DNA from: Datura wrightii | Lineage: Eukaryota > Streptophyta > Magnoliopsida > Solanales > Solanaceae | Direction: 5' to 3' | DNA length: 64,000 bases | Assembly: GCA_035772735.1 (NCBI GenBank) | Contig: JASDFA010000003.1 | Location: 31,798,001 to 31,862,000 of the forward strand | Shown: positions 22,931 to 34,824 of the stretch, piece after piece | Layout: the number at the start of each line of letters is the position of its first letter | How positions within the stretch are numbered: position 1 is the first letter of the stretch | Program-made: the position numbers and the translations under genes | The notes under the pieces: model-generated | Seen by the model: only the letters and a program-made list of their open reading frames with translations | Database searches by the model: none | Told to the model about the DNA's origin: nothing

Positions 22931-23736
22931 TAGATTCAGGAGCCACTAATCATTCTGCATTTCTTTGACGGGGTTTCGAGAAACGCGACGGCTTAGTTAG
23001 AATGAAGTTTGTGTTTTTCAAGCCAATGGCGAACCAGCACCAGTTTTTGCTTTAGGAGATATTAGTATTTCTTTTAGTAGTTCTAGAGTTTTAGATTTAA
23101 AATATGTTCTCTATGTACCTTCTATTAGAAGGAATTTGCTTTCAGTTTAAAAATTGATAGATGTTGTTTATAATATATATTTTGGTAATAATTCTGTTGT
23201 TATCAAATTTAACAAGCATTTTATCTATACTGCTGCTATAGTACATGATCTATTTGTGCTTGAAACACCTCCTAATTTGCTGCAATCAAAGGAACTAAAT
23301 AACGTTAATATGTCCAATAAACGAAGACGTATTTCTGAATTGAGTAAAACTTACTTATGACACTTGCTTCAGGGTCATATAAATCTAAATAGGATTTCAA
23401 GGTTGGTCTCTGATGGACCTTTGAGTTCATTGAAAGTGGAGGCACTGCAACCTATTAATCCTGTTTAGAAGGAAAAATAACTAAGAGACCTTTTCCTTCT
23501 AAAGGAAATTGAGCTAAAGATAAGTTGGAATTAATTCACTCTAATTTGTGTGGTCCTATGAATATACAAGAAAGAGATGATTTTGAGTATTTTGTGACCA
23601 TCACAAATGACTACTAAATATGGATATGTTTATCTGTTGTACCGTAAATCTGAATGCTTTGACAAGTTCAAAGAATTTAAGGCAGAAATAGAAAAGCGAC
23701 ATGATAAACATATTAAATCATTATGATCGTATCGTG
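22931..23736 (+). pseudogene. int2 protease and integrase N-part, cut by gypsy LTR
   Basis: Protease triad VDSGATNH intact at 22930-22953 in an otherwise shifted frame. Integrase zinc region decayed. IHSNLCGPM shows Asn in place of the first catalytic Asp. The sequence stops within SDRGG at GATCGTG (23730-23736), where a gypsy LTR begins. The remaining integrase, all of RT and most of RNase H are absent. Confidence 0.85.
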
Positions 23737-24126
23737 TGTAATGCCCTAAAAACACAAATATTAGACCCGGACATAATAATAGAAAATTTGCAGACAATTG
23801 AAAAATCTATCATCAAGCACAGGACGGGTCGTTAAATGACCCGTTGGAGGTGCCCATGAGTCGTGATGTTACTCGTGGGGAGGCTAGGAGATGAGGTTTG
23901 ATGTTTGGGAGAAGGGTACCCCACGGACGAAAACATAAGTCGTGGTTAGTCCCCATGACTCGTTAGTCAATCATGGGGAGTGGCAATTGAAAATATAATG
24001 AAGAGGAGGCTGTGCACTTGATGGAAAGACCCCACGATTCGTGGTCAGTCACCACGAGTCGTGAGGTGAGTCATGATTAGCTAGATGAGGATTTTCTGAG
24101 ATTGATGTAGTGTACTCGATGGATGG
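23737..24126 (+). mobile_element. Gypsy LTR fragment in int2, left part
   Basis: Starts TGTAATGCCC, the same LTR family as 5756-8164, right after copia integrase sequence. It contains CACGAGTCGTG repeats and is interrupted at 24127 by a solo LTR. Confidence 0.88.
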
Positions 24127-26216
24127 TGTTATACCCCGGGAACCCAAGGATCAGACCTGAGAGTCGAAATGGTGAAAAATTGAAATTTTACACCAGATCA
24201 CAGAACGATCCGTAAAGTGGCTTGTGAGGAGTGACCACGAGTCATGAAGTGACTCGTGGTCAAGAAGGTGGACTGGTCTTGGGGTCACCACGGGCGTGAC
24301 CACGAGTCGTGGTCAGGCCATATGACTCATGAGGTCACCCGTGGCCTGGACTGGTTGTTTGGTAAGGATAGTTAGGCAATGGGAACCACGGATTCGTGGT
24401 CACTCACCATGATTCATGGTGTCCTCCATGGGGTCCCATAGTGAAATTTTAGCAGTGTACCTCACGACTCTAGGCCACGAGTCGTTAGTCCTAGTCACGA
24501 GTCGTCCAGTCCCTCGTGGGGACTGGCAATCAGCTAAATTCTGTGATTCTAGTAAGGGATTTTCCGTAATTCCTATGTCCTGGGTCCCTAAACTATGTCG
24601 TTAGCTTATGATAGGTGGGCTTTTAGAGGGATAATCTATTCTAAGTCTTCATTAATGTATAGAGAGGTGACCAAAGGTGATTCAAGGCTTGTCTCATCAA
24701 ATCCTTCCAATTCTATCTTGGGCATTCATGGGATATTAAGAATCAATTGTTTCCAGGTATGTAAGGCTATCAATGGGTGTTTTCTTCCACACCCATGCCC
24801 ATTCTCTACGATTTCATGAAACTCTAACAAAAGTTATTTAGGTTTTTAAGTAGATTTATATAAAAATCTAATGATTTGTTAATGAGCTTTGTGATTTTAG
24901 AATCTTATCATAATGTATGGGTTTTTGATCAGCTTTTACGATTTAAATTATTTACAATGTTATCAATTTTGATTTCTATGGAATTAAGCCTAATTATGCA
25001 TGACTCATGATGAATTGATTTATGATCTGCTTTTCCATTAATGATATTTACAAGTCCAGCATGAATTATGATTTAAATTATGAATTTAATCAATGACCCA
25101 TCATGATTTCATGAATTTCAAGCTATATGCATGATCTACAGGTATGTATGAACTATATGATTTTTGAATTATGTTTTCGTCGACTCATGTGCCTTGTTTC
25201 ATGGCTAGTTCACATATGTACAAGTATGTTTATGATTAGCATGATTTAACTAGCCTATGAATTCATGTATGTATTACTATGAGCATTATATATATTTTGG
25301 GAGTAGTATCGAACACCGAGTAGGTTTGAGGCTCAGGTTAAGCCCCGGATCTCATAAACTACGTGCCACCGAGGTATGTTGGGACCTCCTTTGTGACTGT
25401 CCCCGACCCAAATGGCTTTCTTTTCATGGTGATATCAAGTCCTTCATGGTTCTACCCTTGGCAAGGTACGAATGGCCTCCCGACTAGGTTTACAAGTCGT
25501 ACTTCAATATGCTCATATGGGGCATGTCAGTTAAGAGAATCTCCCACTATTCCTCATAATTTATGAATGCTTACGATTATGTATTTTGGCTCAAGTCATA
25601 TCAAGTAAAGCTTTTCTCCTATGATTATGAATACGTTTGTATTACGAATTTTTTGAAAACCTTGAGCCTAGTGTTGTGTTATTATGTTTATGATATGAGC
25701 ATGATGTCCTACTCTTATGGCCTTTTATGAGTTTTATATATTCTAAATGTCCGTTTTACTTACCTTGCTTACTCGGTCCATTCCAGATATTGACCGCATA
25801 CTTTGTATGCTGTATCGTTTCATGATACAGGACCCGACTCTCAAGTTCACCCTCCTCGGTAGCTCTTCAGGGTTTGCTATTAGCTTATTTGGTGAGTCCT
25901 CGTGTTTTGAGGGCCATATTCAGACTCTATTGTTCTCTTTAAGTTTCAATATTGTAGGGTAAGTTGGGGTATTGTCTCATCAACCCGTCTTTCATGATTA
26001 GAAGCTTTCAGACTATCAGTTGTATTCAGCTGTCATGTTTGGATCATGTATTGTCTTCTATCCATTATAATGTTATGATTTCGTTTCCTTATGTTAATTC
26101 TTCCGCTTATGTGAATGAATTAGATATATGCTCAAGCCATGGGTTGACTTGGGGTCTCTTGGGGCTCATTGTCCCGTATCTACAATCTGGGTGTACGTTC
26201 GGGTCGTGACAGATGG
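24122..26216 (+). mobile_element. Tekay-like solo LTR with GATGG target duplication (copy 1)
   Basis: The LTR spans 24127-26211 (TGTTATACCCCGGG to GGTCGTGACA), flanked by GATGG at 24122-24126 and 26212-26216. No internal region is present, so the element was reduced to one LTR by LTR-LTR recombination. It belongs to the family of the 5' LTR at 57957. It carries CCACGAGTC (24235-24243) / GACTCGTGG (24251-24259) and the two stem-loops CTGTATC/GATACAG (25810-25830, perfect 7 bp stem) and GTCCTC/GAGGGC (25896-25914). Confidence 0.95.
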
Positions 26217-27158
26217 TGACCCCGAGTCGTGGCCACTAGTAACAAGTCGTGACGTCTCCCTTTGTCAGCCCTGGACGATTATTAGACAGTGTACCTAATG
26301 AGTGATGCCACGAGTTGTGGCCCTGGGTAAAGATTCGTTAGGTCCCTCGTGGTGACCCCTGTTGCTAGATCCGGTATTTTTAGACTTCAGGCAGTAGACC
26401 CAACGAGAGGTCCCAACGAGTCGTGGTCTCAACGAACGACACGTTGAGTGACCCATTGGGACCCCGTCGATCAGATTTCAAATTTTAACCCAGGGTTATT
26501 TTTATAATCTCCTACCTATTTAATCGTTAAACTACGTCATTTTAGGTAAAATTTTAGAGATATTAGAGAGATCAAACGGTTTCTCCCCTCATTCTCCACG
26601 AAAACTTTTAGAAATCTATTGTATTTCCTCTCAAGAACTCTCAGGAAATACAAGGGCTTTACAACCATTACAGCATATCCAAGCTTCCTTGTCCAAGGAA
26701 ATTCAACTCAAGTATGTGGGAATTCAAAAAAGGGATTGTTCTTCCCTTGTGTCTCTTAAAACTCTTCCTCAGTTCACTATTGGATCTAGCCCTGAATTTT
26801 CGATTGTGAAGATATTGCTATCAGACCTTGTTTAATTCTTGAGGGATATTATTCTATGCTAATTTTTGATGTTTTCCACCAATTTTTAATTATAATGATG
26901 TCTGTTTCATTGAATGTGCATTTTAGCCCTAGCTATTGAAAACAGAAACTAGAATCCTGCATAAGTATTGAACTCTCAAAATTTTCTTGAATCTTTAAGA
27001 GTTAGGGGTTTCTATTATAGTTGTATGTGTTAAAAACTCAGTAAAATATATGTTAGACAATTTTAGTCAGAAAGTCCATATATTCAGAAATGTCAGCCTA
27101 GTCTTAGTCAGATTTTTAGCAACCTCCGGGTTGACCAAAATAATGCCAGCTGATCAGT
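26217..27158 (+). mobile_element. Gypsy LTR fragment in int2, right part
   Basis: Continuation of the TGTAATGCC-type LTR after the solo LTR. It aligns with 5756-8164 through GTATGTGGGAATTC-type sequence and ends at about 27158 (GCTGATCAGT), well before the LTR terminus. Copia sequence resumes at TGGCGGACCC. The rest of the gypsy insertion and the copia DNA up to the end of RNase H were deleted together. Confidence 0.85.
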
Positions 27159-27266
27159 CTGGCGGACCCGTTTACAAAGAGCTTGTCACAAAAGCCTTTT
27201 GATAAGCATGTCGAAGGAATGGACGTTAAAGTTGTAGGTGCATGGTTATTAGTCTATGTAGGAGAT
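27159..27266 (+). pseudogene. int2 copia 3' tail and PPT
   Basis: Corresponds to the end of int1 (19650-19753): the last RNase H residues (DPFTKSLSQKPFDK in the int1 frame), short 3' UTR and a purine tract GTAGGAGAT before LTR3. Confidence 0.85.
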
Positions 27267-28656
27267 TGTTAAGATATGTTATTAACCATGCAGTTTTAGT
27301 ATAGTATTATGTTTCAGTTTTGTAAGATTTTTATTTTATTTATTGGATTGATAAAGTCTTGTTTTAAATAGATCATTTTTGCATATGCGTCCTTTACTTA
27401 TATAATATATTATTTGGTGTATAGAGTGTAGCTTATACACGTGAGATTAAATCATCAGTTCTTATAAGTATATAGTTTATATATGTTCACAATCTAAGTT
27501 GAAAATTGGACGAATTCATCGGTATGATTGTATCACGGGATTAAATATAATTTATCTTGATTATTAGAATGGTATTATTCCAACTTCTTGTGCTAATATA
27601 TTTTGTATGTATTGAACGGACCAAGTAGAGAAAAATATTTTGTCTGACTTAGTAAAAAAAATTCTCTAGATCACTAAATGTACTTATACTCTTAATCTTG
27701 ATATAATTATTATGTTCAATGTCATTTGCTTGTTGTTTTGATCTATCAAATGGTGAAACTCTTTCGTGAGTTAACATATTCTCGATAGGTTGGATGATGG
27801 CAAATGATATTTGTGAAATAATAGTTAGTTGATGGATCCATGTCTCGACCTTGAGATTGATGATACTTCTTTATGATTGTTTAGAAGGTTTCATGTTAAA
27901 ACCCTGCAGGTGGATCCTGTATCCATCACATGAAATAAGTTAAGCATTTGAATAAAGGATTAATTTGATCAATGAATTAAATAGTCAGAAATTTAATTCG
28001 ATTGGTTGGTATATGTAATCTGAACATGGGGAGTTAAATAAGAATTTAATGATTGATTTTGAAATTATACCGAGGAGTGTAATTATGAATTTTTAGTGGA
28101 ATAATATGTAATTTATTATGGTAGGTTAATTCATTAATTATTTTAAATTAATACCATAATTGAAAGTCTCATTAATTAAATTTGTGGTCCCTGCTATGCC
28201 TGACTAATTAAAGAACTTGGAAAAGGAAGAAACCTGTTTTCCTGAAGTAGTAAAATCCTACAAAATTTTGGACAACTTCAGAAAAGTTAAGTAGTACACG
28301 TTTTGGGTTTCATATACTTATAAAACGTGAGAATATACAAGGAAAGTAGGAATCCTATACGTTTTAGTTTTAGGGTTTTACACCCTAAAAATATGATTAT
28401 AAATAGGGCTTTTTCCTCCTTAAAAACATCATCTTTTCTGAGAAGCAGTACTTGCCCACACAAGTATTCCCTACTCGGAGATTATTCAAGCTATAGTAGA
28501 AGACTACAGACCTGGAGATTGAGTTGGACGTTTTGTGTTTTGTGCGAAAGCTTCAAGAGGTTAGTATTTCGTAATCTAATTCCTTGTTGTTATCTAGTGA
28601 TTCATGTAAGATAGTTGATCAAATTTATGCTTGCTTCCACTGTGCATGTTCTAACA
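27267..28656 (+). mobile_element. LTR3 of the copia array (mosaic)
   Basis: 1,390 bases, TGTTAAGATATG to TTCTAACA with intact TG...CA ends. Its left 1 kb shares variants with LTR4 (GTAAGATTTTT, CCTGCAGGTGGATCC). From about 28330 on it shares variants with LTR2 (GAATATACAAGGAAAG, GATCAAATTTATGCTTGC). See findings. Confidence 0.93.
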
Positions 28657-29622
28657 ATTGACATCAAGAGCCGACTTACATCTACCTAGATAATTTGGAA
28701 AATTCATGAAAAAGATTGTTATGGATATTGTCTTTTTTGCATGAATGCATGAATCATATCATGGATGAAAATGATTGTTTTAATGGTTTATGCGTTTGAA
28801 AAACTGTTTTATAAACAATTTATGATATGTTTTGTGAAACGAAAAAAAATTTAAGCTTCCAAGTAGCGCGAGGCACTGCCAAGTTGCTCAGAGGACACTA
28901 CCCAGTCGCGCACGAGGCACTGCCGAGTCGCGCGCATGACACTGTCGATTTGGTTGATATTGGAGTTTTTCAAATTTTGACAAACTCCGATTGACTTGAA
29001 ATTTTATAGGTTCATCGAAAATGAACCACTAAGCAATACTCACTGCGATGGCATGACTAACGTGGTTTTTTTGCCATTCTTTGTCGTTTTGATGGTTTTT
29101 TGGGCATTTTTAGGTTTTCTAAAAAATTAAAAATTGAGAAAAAAATTAGTTTATTACAACCAGTGTTATTAGGGTTCAATTCTTATGGTCTCCATTGGTA
29201 TGTAACAGTAATATAATGATTTTACATATTGAAATTGGTCTTCTTTCCCCATTGGATAGATTCATTACGGAATTACTGTGTTTGCTTGTCTCCTGTTGTT
29301 AAAAACTTGTATTGACTCTCCAACTGAGTTACATGTTGGTTCAATGGAACAGAGATTTACATTATTGGATATTTACCTGTCTTAAATATGCAGTTTACTC
29401 TCCAACTGAGTTAGTTCTGTTTTGATTTGAGTTAGTTCTGTTTTGATTTATAGGGTAAATATTTGTCATAACTCATATAGTTTGCATGAGTGGTTAAGTT
29501 TTCCTATCGAATCTAGCTATTCAATATGCATGGTTGTATGTGTTATGTGTTTACATGAATTTAAATATTCTTACTGCATGCTTAATGATCTATTTGATGT
29601 TTTTATACCTCCCAAATTAATA
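28657..29622 (+). other. int3 PBS region and leader
   Basis: Begins ATTGACATCAAGAGCC, again a decayed tRNA-iMet PBS. Nearly the same as 21137-22080, including the CACTGCC / GTCGCGCG patch. A 21 bp segment (GAGTTAGTTCTGTTTTGATTT) is tandemly doubled at 29408-29449 and is single in int2. Confidence 0.75.
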
Positions 29623-30475
29623 ATGACTTCGTTCATTCCTCTCGCCTCTATTTTAAAAGAAAACAAGTTAGAGGGCCCGAATTATGTTGATTGAAAAAGA
29701 AATCTGAATATTCTCCTAACTGCGGAAGGGTATAATTTTTTGTTGGTTGAAGAATACCCTGAAAAACCTAAGAATGCCACCATGGACCAAATCAAAGCCT
29801 ACAAAAAATGGGTTAAGGCTGATGAGTGACGCGATGTTACATTCTTGCCTCAATATCGAATATTTTGCAACATCAGCATAAGTCTCTGGAATCTGCTTAT
29901 GATATGCTTGAAAGTCTCAAAGAGATGTTCGGTGAGCATTATCGTGCTACAAACCAGACAGCCATGAATGCCTGGCGGAAGGTTCATCCGTAAGGGATCA
30001 TGTTCTTAAAATGATTGGTCTTCTTAATGAAATGGAAATCCTTGGAGCTAAAATTGATAAAGAATCTCAAGTTGAGATGATCCTACAGACTTCGCCTAAC
30101 AGTATTCAGCAATTCCAGTTGAACTATAACATGAACGAGATGGATCTGTCTCTAGAGAAATTGTTGAATGAGTTGCAGGCGACTGAGTCCATTATCAAAC
30201 AGCAAGCTCCTGTTGTGGCATTGAATATTGAGAGAGATCCTTCTTCTTCTAAGACGAAAGGCGGACAGAAAAAGAAGAGACCTCGCAAGGCATCTGGAGT
30301 TGCAAATAGTGGTGTGGCTAAGCCAAAAGGCAAGTGCTATCATTGCAAGAAGCCTAGACATCACAAGAAGCAAAGTTCTGAATACCTGGCTAAATTAAAC
30401 AAGCAAGGTAATTCTTCTTACTTAAATGTTGTTGAAACCTGTTTAGCAACTATTTCTACGATACCACGGGCTGTA
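29623..30475 (+). pseudogene. gag: int3 gag pseudogene, Ty1/copia
   Basis: ATG at 29623, TGA at codon 24 (29692-29694) as in int1 and int2. The GATGAGTGACGCG frameshift (near 29825) and the deletion near 29970 are shared with int2. From 30011 the frame is open for 173 codons through gag into protease. It includes a fuller zinc-knuckle start CYHCKKPRHHKK (about 30336-30370), with the last cysteine of the CCHC replaced (QSSEYL). Confidence 0.9.
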
Positions 30476-31281
30476 GATTCGGGAGCCACTAATCATGTCT
30501 GCATTTCTTTGACGGGGTTTCGGGAAACGTGACGGCTTAGTTAGAATGAAGTTTGTGTTTTTCAAGCCAATGGCAAACCGGCACCAGCTTTAGCTTTAGG
30601 GGATATTAGTATTTCTTTTAGTAGTTCTAGAGTTTTAGATTTAAAAGATGTTCTCTATGTACCTTTTATTAGAAGGAATTTTCTTTCAGTTCCAAAATTG
30701 ATTGATGCTAGTTATTATAAATATTTTGGTAATGATTCTGCTATTATCGAATTTAATAAGCATTTTATCTATATTGCTGCTAGAGTACGTGACCTAGTTG
30801 TGCTTGAAACACCTCCTGATTTGCTGCAACCAAGGGAATTAAATAACATTAATCTATCTAATAAAAGAAAACATATTTCTAAATTGAGTCAAACTTACTT
30901 ATGATATTTTCTTCTGGGTCATATAAATCTAAATAGGATTTCAAGGTTGGTCTCTGATGGACCTTTGAGTTCATTGAAAGTGGAGGCACTGCAACCTTGA
31001 ATCCTGTTTAGAAGGAAAAATAACTAAGAGACATTTTCCTTCTAAAGGAAATTGAGCTAAAGATAAGTTGGAATTAATTCACTCTAATTTGTGTGGTCCT
31101 ATGAATATACAAGAAAGAGGTGATTTTGAGTATTTTGTGACCATCACAGATGACTACTCTAAATATGGATATATTTATCTGTTGTACCGTAAATCTAAAT
31201 GCTTTGACAAGTTCAAAGAATTTAAGGCAGAAATAGAAAAGCGACATGATAAACATATTAAATCATTATGATCGGATCGTG
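30476..31281 (+). pseudogene. int3 protease and integrase N-part, cut by gypsy LTR
   Basis: Protease triad DSG intact (30476-30484, VDSGATNHVC), frame lost after GFRET at 30533. Integrase pieces: LKDVLYVPFIRRNFLSVPKL, GHINLNR, and open 31068-31271 with IHSNLCGPM (first Asp changed to Asn) and DDYSKYGYIYLLYRKSK. It ends at GATCGTG, the same base as in int2, where the gypsy LTR begins. Confidence 0.88.
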
Positions 31282-31671
31282 TGTAATGCCCTAAAGACAC
31301 AAATATTAGACCCGGACTTAAAAATAGAAAATTTGCAGACAATTGGAAAATCTGTCATCAAGCACAGGATGGGTCGTTAAATGACCCGTTGGAGGTGCCC
31401 ATAAGTCGTGATGTTACTCGTGGGGAGGCTTGGAGATGAGGTTTGAAGTTTGGGAGAAGGGTACCCCACGGACGAGAACACAAGTCGTGGTCAGTCCCCA
31501 CAACTCGTTAGTCAATCATGGGGAGTGGAAATTGAAGATATAAAGAAGTGGAGGTTGTGAACTTGATGGAAAGACCCCACGATTTGTGTTCAGTCACCAC
31601 GAGTCGTGAGGTGAGTCATGATTAGCTAGATGAGGATTTTCTGAGATTGATGTAGTGTACTCGATGGATGG
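31282..31671 (+). mobile_element. Gypsy LTR fragment in int3, left part
   Basis: TGTAATGCCCTAAAGACAC onwards, the duplicate of 23737-24126 with scattered substitutions. Confidence 0.88.
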
Positions 31672-33773
31672 TGTTATACCCCGGGAACCCAAGGATCAGA
31701 TCCGAGAGTCGAAATGGTGAAAAATTGAAATTTTACACTAGATCACAGAACGATCCATAAAGTGGCTCGTGAGGAGTGACCACGAGTCGTGAAGTGACTC
31801 GGGGTCAAGTAGGAGGGTGGACTGGTCTGGGGTCACCACGGGCGTGACCACGAGTCGTGGTCAGGCCACATGACTCATGAGGTCACCCGTGGCCTGGACT
31901 GGTTGTTTGGTAAGGATAGTTGGGCAGTGGGAACCATGGATTCATGGTCACTCACCATGATTCGTGGTGTCTTCCGTGGGGTCCCATAGTGAAATTTTGG
32001 CAGTGTACCTCACGACTCTAGGCCACGAGTCGTTAGCCCTGGTCACGAGTCGTCCAGTCCCTCGTGGGGACTGGTAATCAGCTAAATTCTGCGCTTCAAG
32101 TAAGGGCTTTTCTGTAATTCCTACGTCCTAGGGCCCTAAACTACGTCGTTATCTTATGATAGGTGGGCTTTTAGAGGGATATTCTATTCTAAGTCTTCAT
32201 TCATGCATGCAAGAGTATAGAGAGGTGACCAAAGGTGATTCAAGGCTTATCTCATCAAATCCTTCCAATTCTATCTTGGGCACTCAAGGGATATTAAGAA
32301 TCAATTGTTTCCAGGTATGTAAGGCTATCAATGGGTGTTTTCTTCCACACCCATGCCCATTCTCAACGATTTCATGAAACTCTATCAAAAGTTATTTGGG
32401 TTTTTAAGTAAAATTAATAAAAATCTAATGATTTGTTAATGAGCTTTGTGATTTTAGAATCTTATCATAATCTATGGGTTTTTGATCAACTTTTATGATT
32501 TAAATTATTTATAATGTTATCGATTTTGATTTCTATGGAATGAAGCCTAATTATGCATGACTCATGATGAATCGATTTATGATATGCTTTTCCATTAATG
32601 ATATTTACAAGTTCAGCATGAATTATGATTTAAATTATGGATTTAATCAATGACCCATCATGATTTCATGAATTTCAAGCTAATATGCATGATCTACAAG
32701 TATGTATGAACTATATGATTTATGAATTATGTTTTCGCCGACTTACATGCCTTGTTTCATGGCTAGTTCACGTATGTACAAGTATGTTTATGATTAACAT
32801 GATTTAACTAGCCTATGAATTCATGTATGTATTACTATGAGCGTTTTATATATTTGGGGAGTAGTATCAAACACCGAGTAGGTTCAAGGCTCAGGTTAAG
32901 CCCCAGATCTCATAAACTACGTGCCACCGAGGTATGTTGGGACCTCCTTTGTGACTGTCCCCTACCCAAATGGCTTTTTTTCATGGTGATATCAATTCCT
33001 TCATGGTTCTACCCTTGGCAAGGTATGAACGGCCTCCCGATTAGGTTTACAAGTCGTACTTCATGTATGCTCATATGGGGTATGTTAGTTAAGAGAATCT
33101 CCCCCTATTCCTCATAATTTATGAATGCTTACAATTATGTATTTTGGCTCAAGTCATGTCAAGTAAATATTTTCTCTTATGATTATGATTACGTTTGTGT
33201 TACAAATGTTTTGAAAACCTTGAGCCTAATGTTGTGTTATGATGTTTATGATATGAGCATGATGTCCAACTCTTATGGCCTTTTATGAGTTTTATATATT
33301 TTAAATGTTCGTTTTACTTACCTTGCTTACTCGGTCAATTCCACATATTGACCGCATACTTTCTATGTTGTATTGTTTCATGATACAGGACCCGACTCTC
33401 AAGCTCACCCTCCTCGATAGCTCTTCAGCTTTTGCTATTAGCTTATTTGGTGAGTCCTCATATTCTGAGGGCCATATGTTCAGACTCTATTGTTCTCTTT
33501 CAGTTTCAGTATTGTAGGGTTAGTTGGGGTATTGTCTCATCAACCCGTCTTTCATGATTAGAGGCTTTTCAGACTATCAGTTGTAGCCGTCATGTTTGGA
33601 TCATGTATTATCTTCTCTCCATTATTATGTTATGATTTTGTTTCTTTATGTTAATTCTTCCGCTTATGTGAATGAATTAGATATATGCTCATGCCATGGG
33701 TTGACTTGGGGTCTCTCGGGGCTCATTGTCCCGTGTCTACAATCCGGGTGTACGTTCTGATCGTGACAGATGG
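31667..33773 (+). mobile_element. Tekay-like solo LTR with GATGG target duplication (copy 2)
   Basis: LTR 31672-33768 (TGTTATACCCCGGG to ATCGTGACA), flanked by GATGG at 31667-31671 and 33769-33773. Same insertion point as copy 1 within the same host LTR, so the two are duplicates of one event. Stem-loop 1 has decayed here (TTGTATT/GATACAG, 33368-33388). Confidence 0.95.
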
Positions 33774-34717
33774 TGACCCCGAGTCGTGGCCACCAGTAAC
33801 GAGTCGTGACGTCTCCCGTTATCAGCCTCGGACGATTATTAGACAGTGTACCTAATGAGTGATGCCACGAGTTGTAGCCCTGGGTAACGAGTCGTTAGGT
33901 CCCTCGTGGTGACCCCTGTTGCTAGATCCGGTATTTTTAGACTTCAGGCAGTAGACCCAACGAGAGGTCCCAACGAGTCGTGGTCTCAACCAACAACACG
34001 TTGAGTGACCCATTGGGACCCCGTCGACCAGATTTCAGATTTTAACCCAGGGTTATTTTTATAATCTCCTACCTATTTAATACTTAAACTACGTCATTTT
34101 AGGTAAAATTTCAGAGATATTAGAGGGATGAAACGGTTTCTCCCCTCATTCTCCACGAAAACTCTTAGAAATCAATCGTATTTCCTCTCAACAACTCTCA
34201 GGAAAGACTAGGGCTTTACACCCATTACAGCAGATCCAAGCTTCCTTCTCCAAGGAAATTCAACTCAAGTATGTGGGAATTCAACAAAGGGGATTGTTCT
34301 CCCCTTGTGTCTCTTAAAACTCTTCCTCAGTTCACTATTAGATCTAGCCCTGAATTTTCGATTGTGAAGATATTTCTATCAGACCTTGTTTAATTCTTGA
34401 GGGATATTATTCTATGCTAATTTTTGATGTTTTCCACCAATTTTTAATTAGAATGATGTTTGTTTCATTGAATGTGAATTTTATCCCTAACTCTTGAAAA
34501 CAGAAACTAGAATCCTGCATAAATATTGAACTCTCAAAATTTTCTGGCATCTTTTAGAGTTAGGGGTTTCTATAATAGTTGTATGTGTTAAAAACTCAGT
34601 AAAATATATGTTAGACAGTTTTAGTCAGAAAGTCCATATATTTAGAAATGTCAGCCTAGTCTTAGTCAGATTTTTAGCAACCTCCGTGTTGACCAAAATA
34701 ATGCCAGCTGATCAGTC
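33774..34717 (+). mobile_element. Gypsy LTR fragment in int3, right part
   Basis: Duplicate of 26217-27158, ending at the same junction (CTGATCAGT then TGGCGGACCC). Confidence 0.85.
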
Positions 34718-34824
34718 TGGCGGACCCATTTACAAAGAGCTTGTCACAAAAGCCTTTTGATAAGCATGTCGAAGGAATGGGCGTTAAAGTTGTAGGTGCA
34801 TGGTTATTAGTCTATGTGGGAGAT
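34718..34824 (+). pseudogene. int3 copia 3' tail and PPT
   Basis: Same 108-base tail as 27159-27266, ending in GTGGGAGAT before LTR4. Confidence 0.85.
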
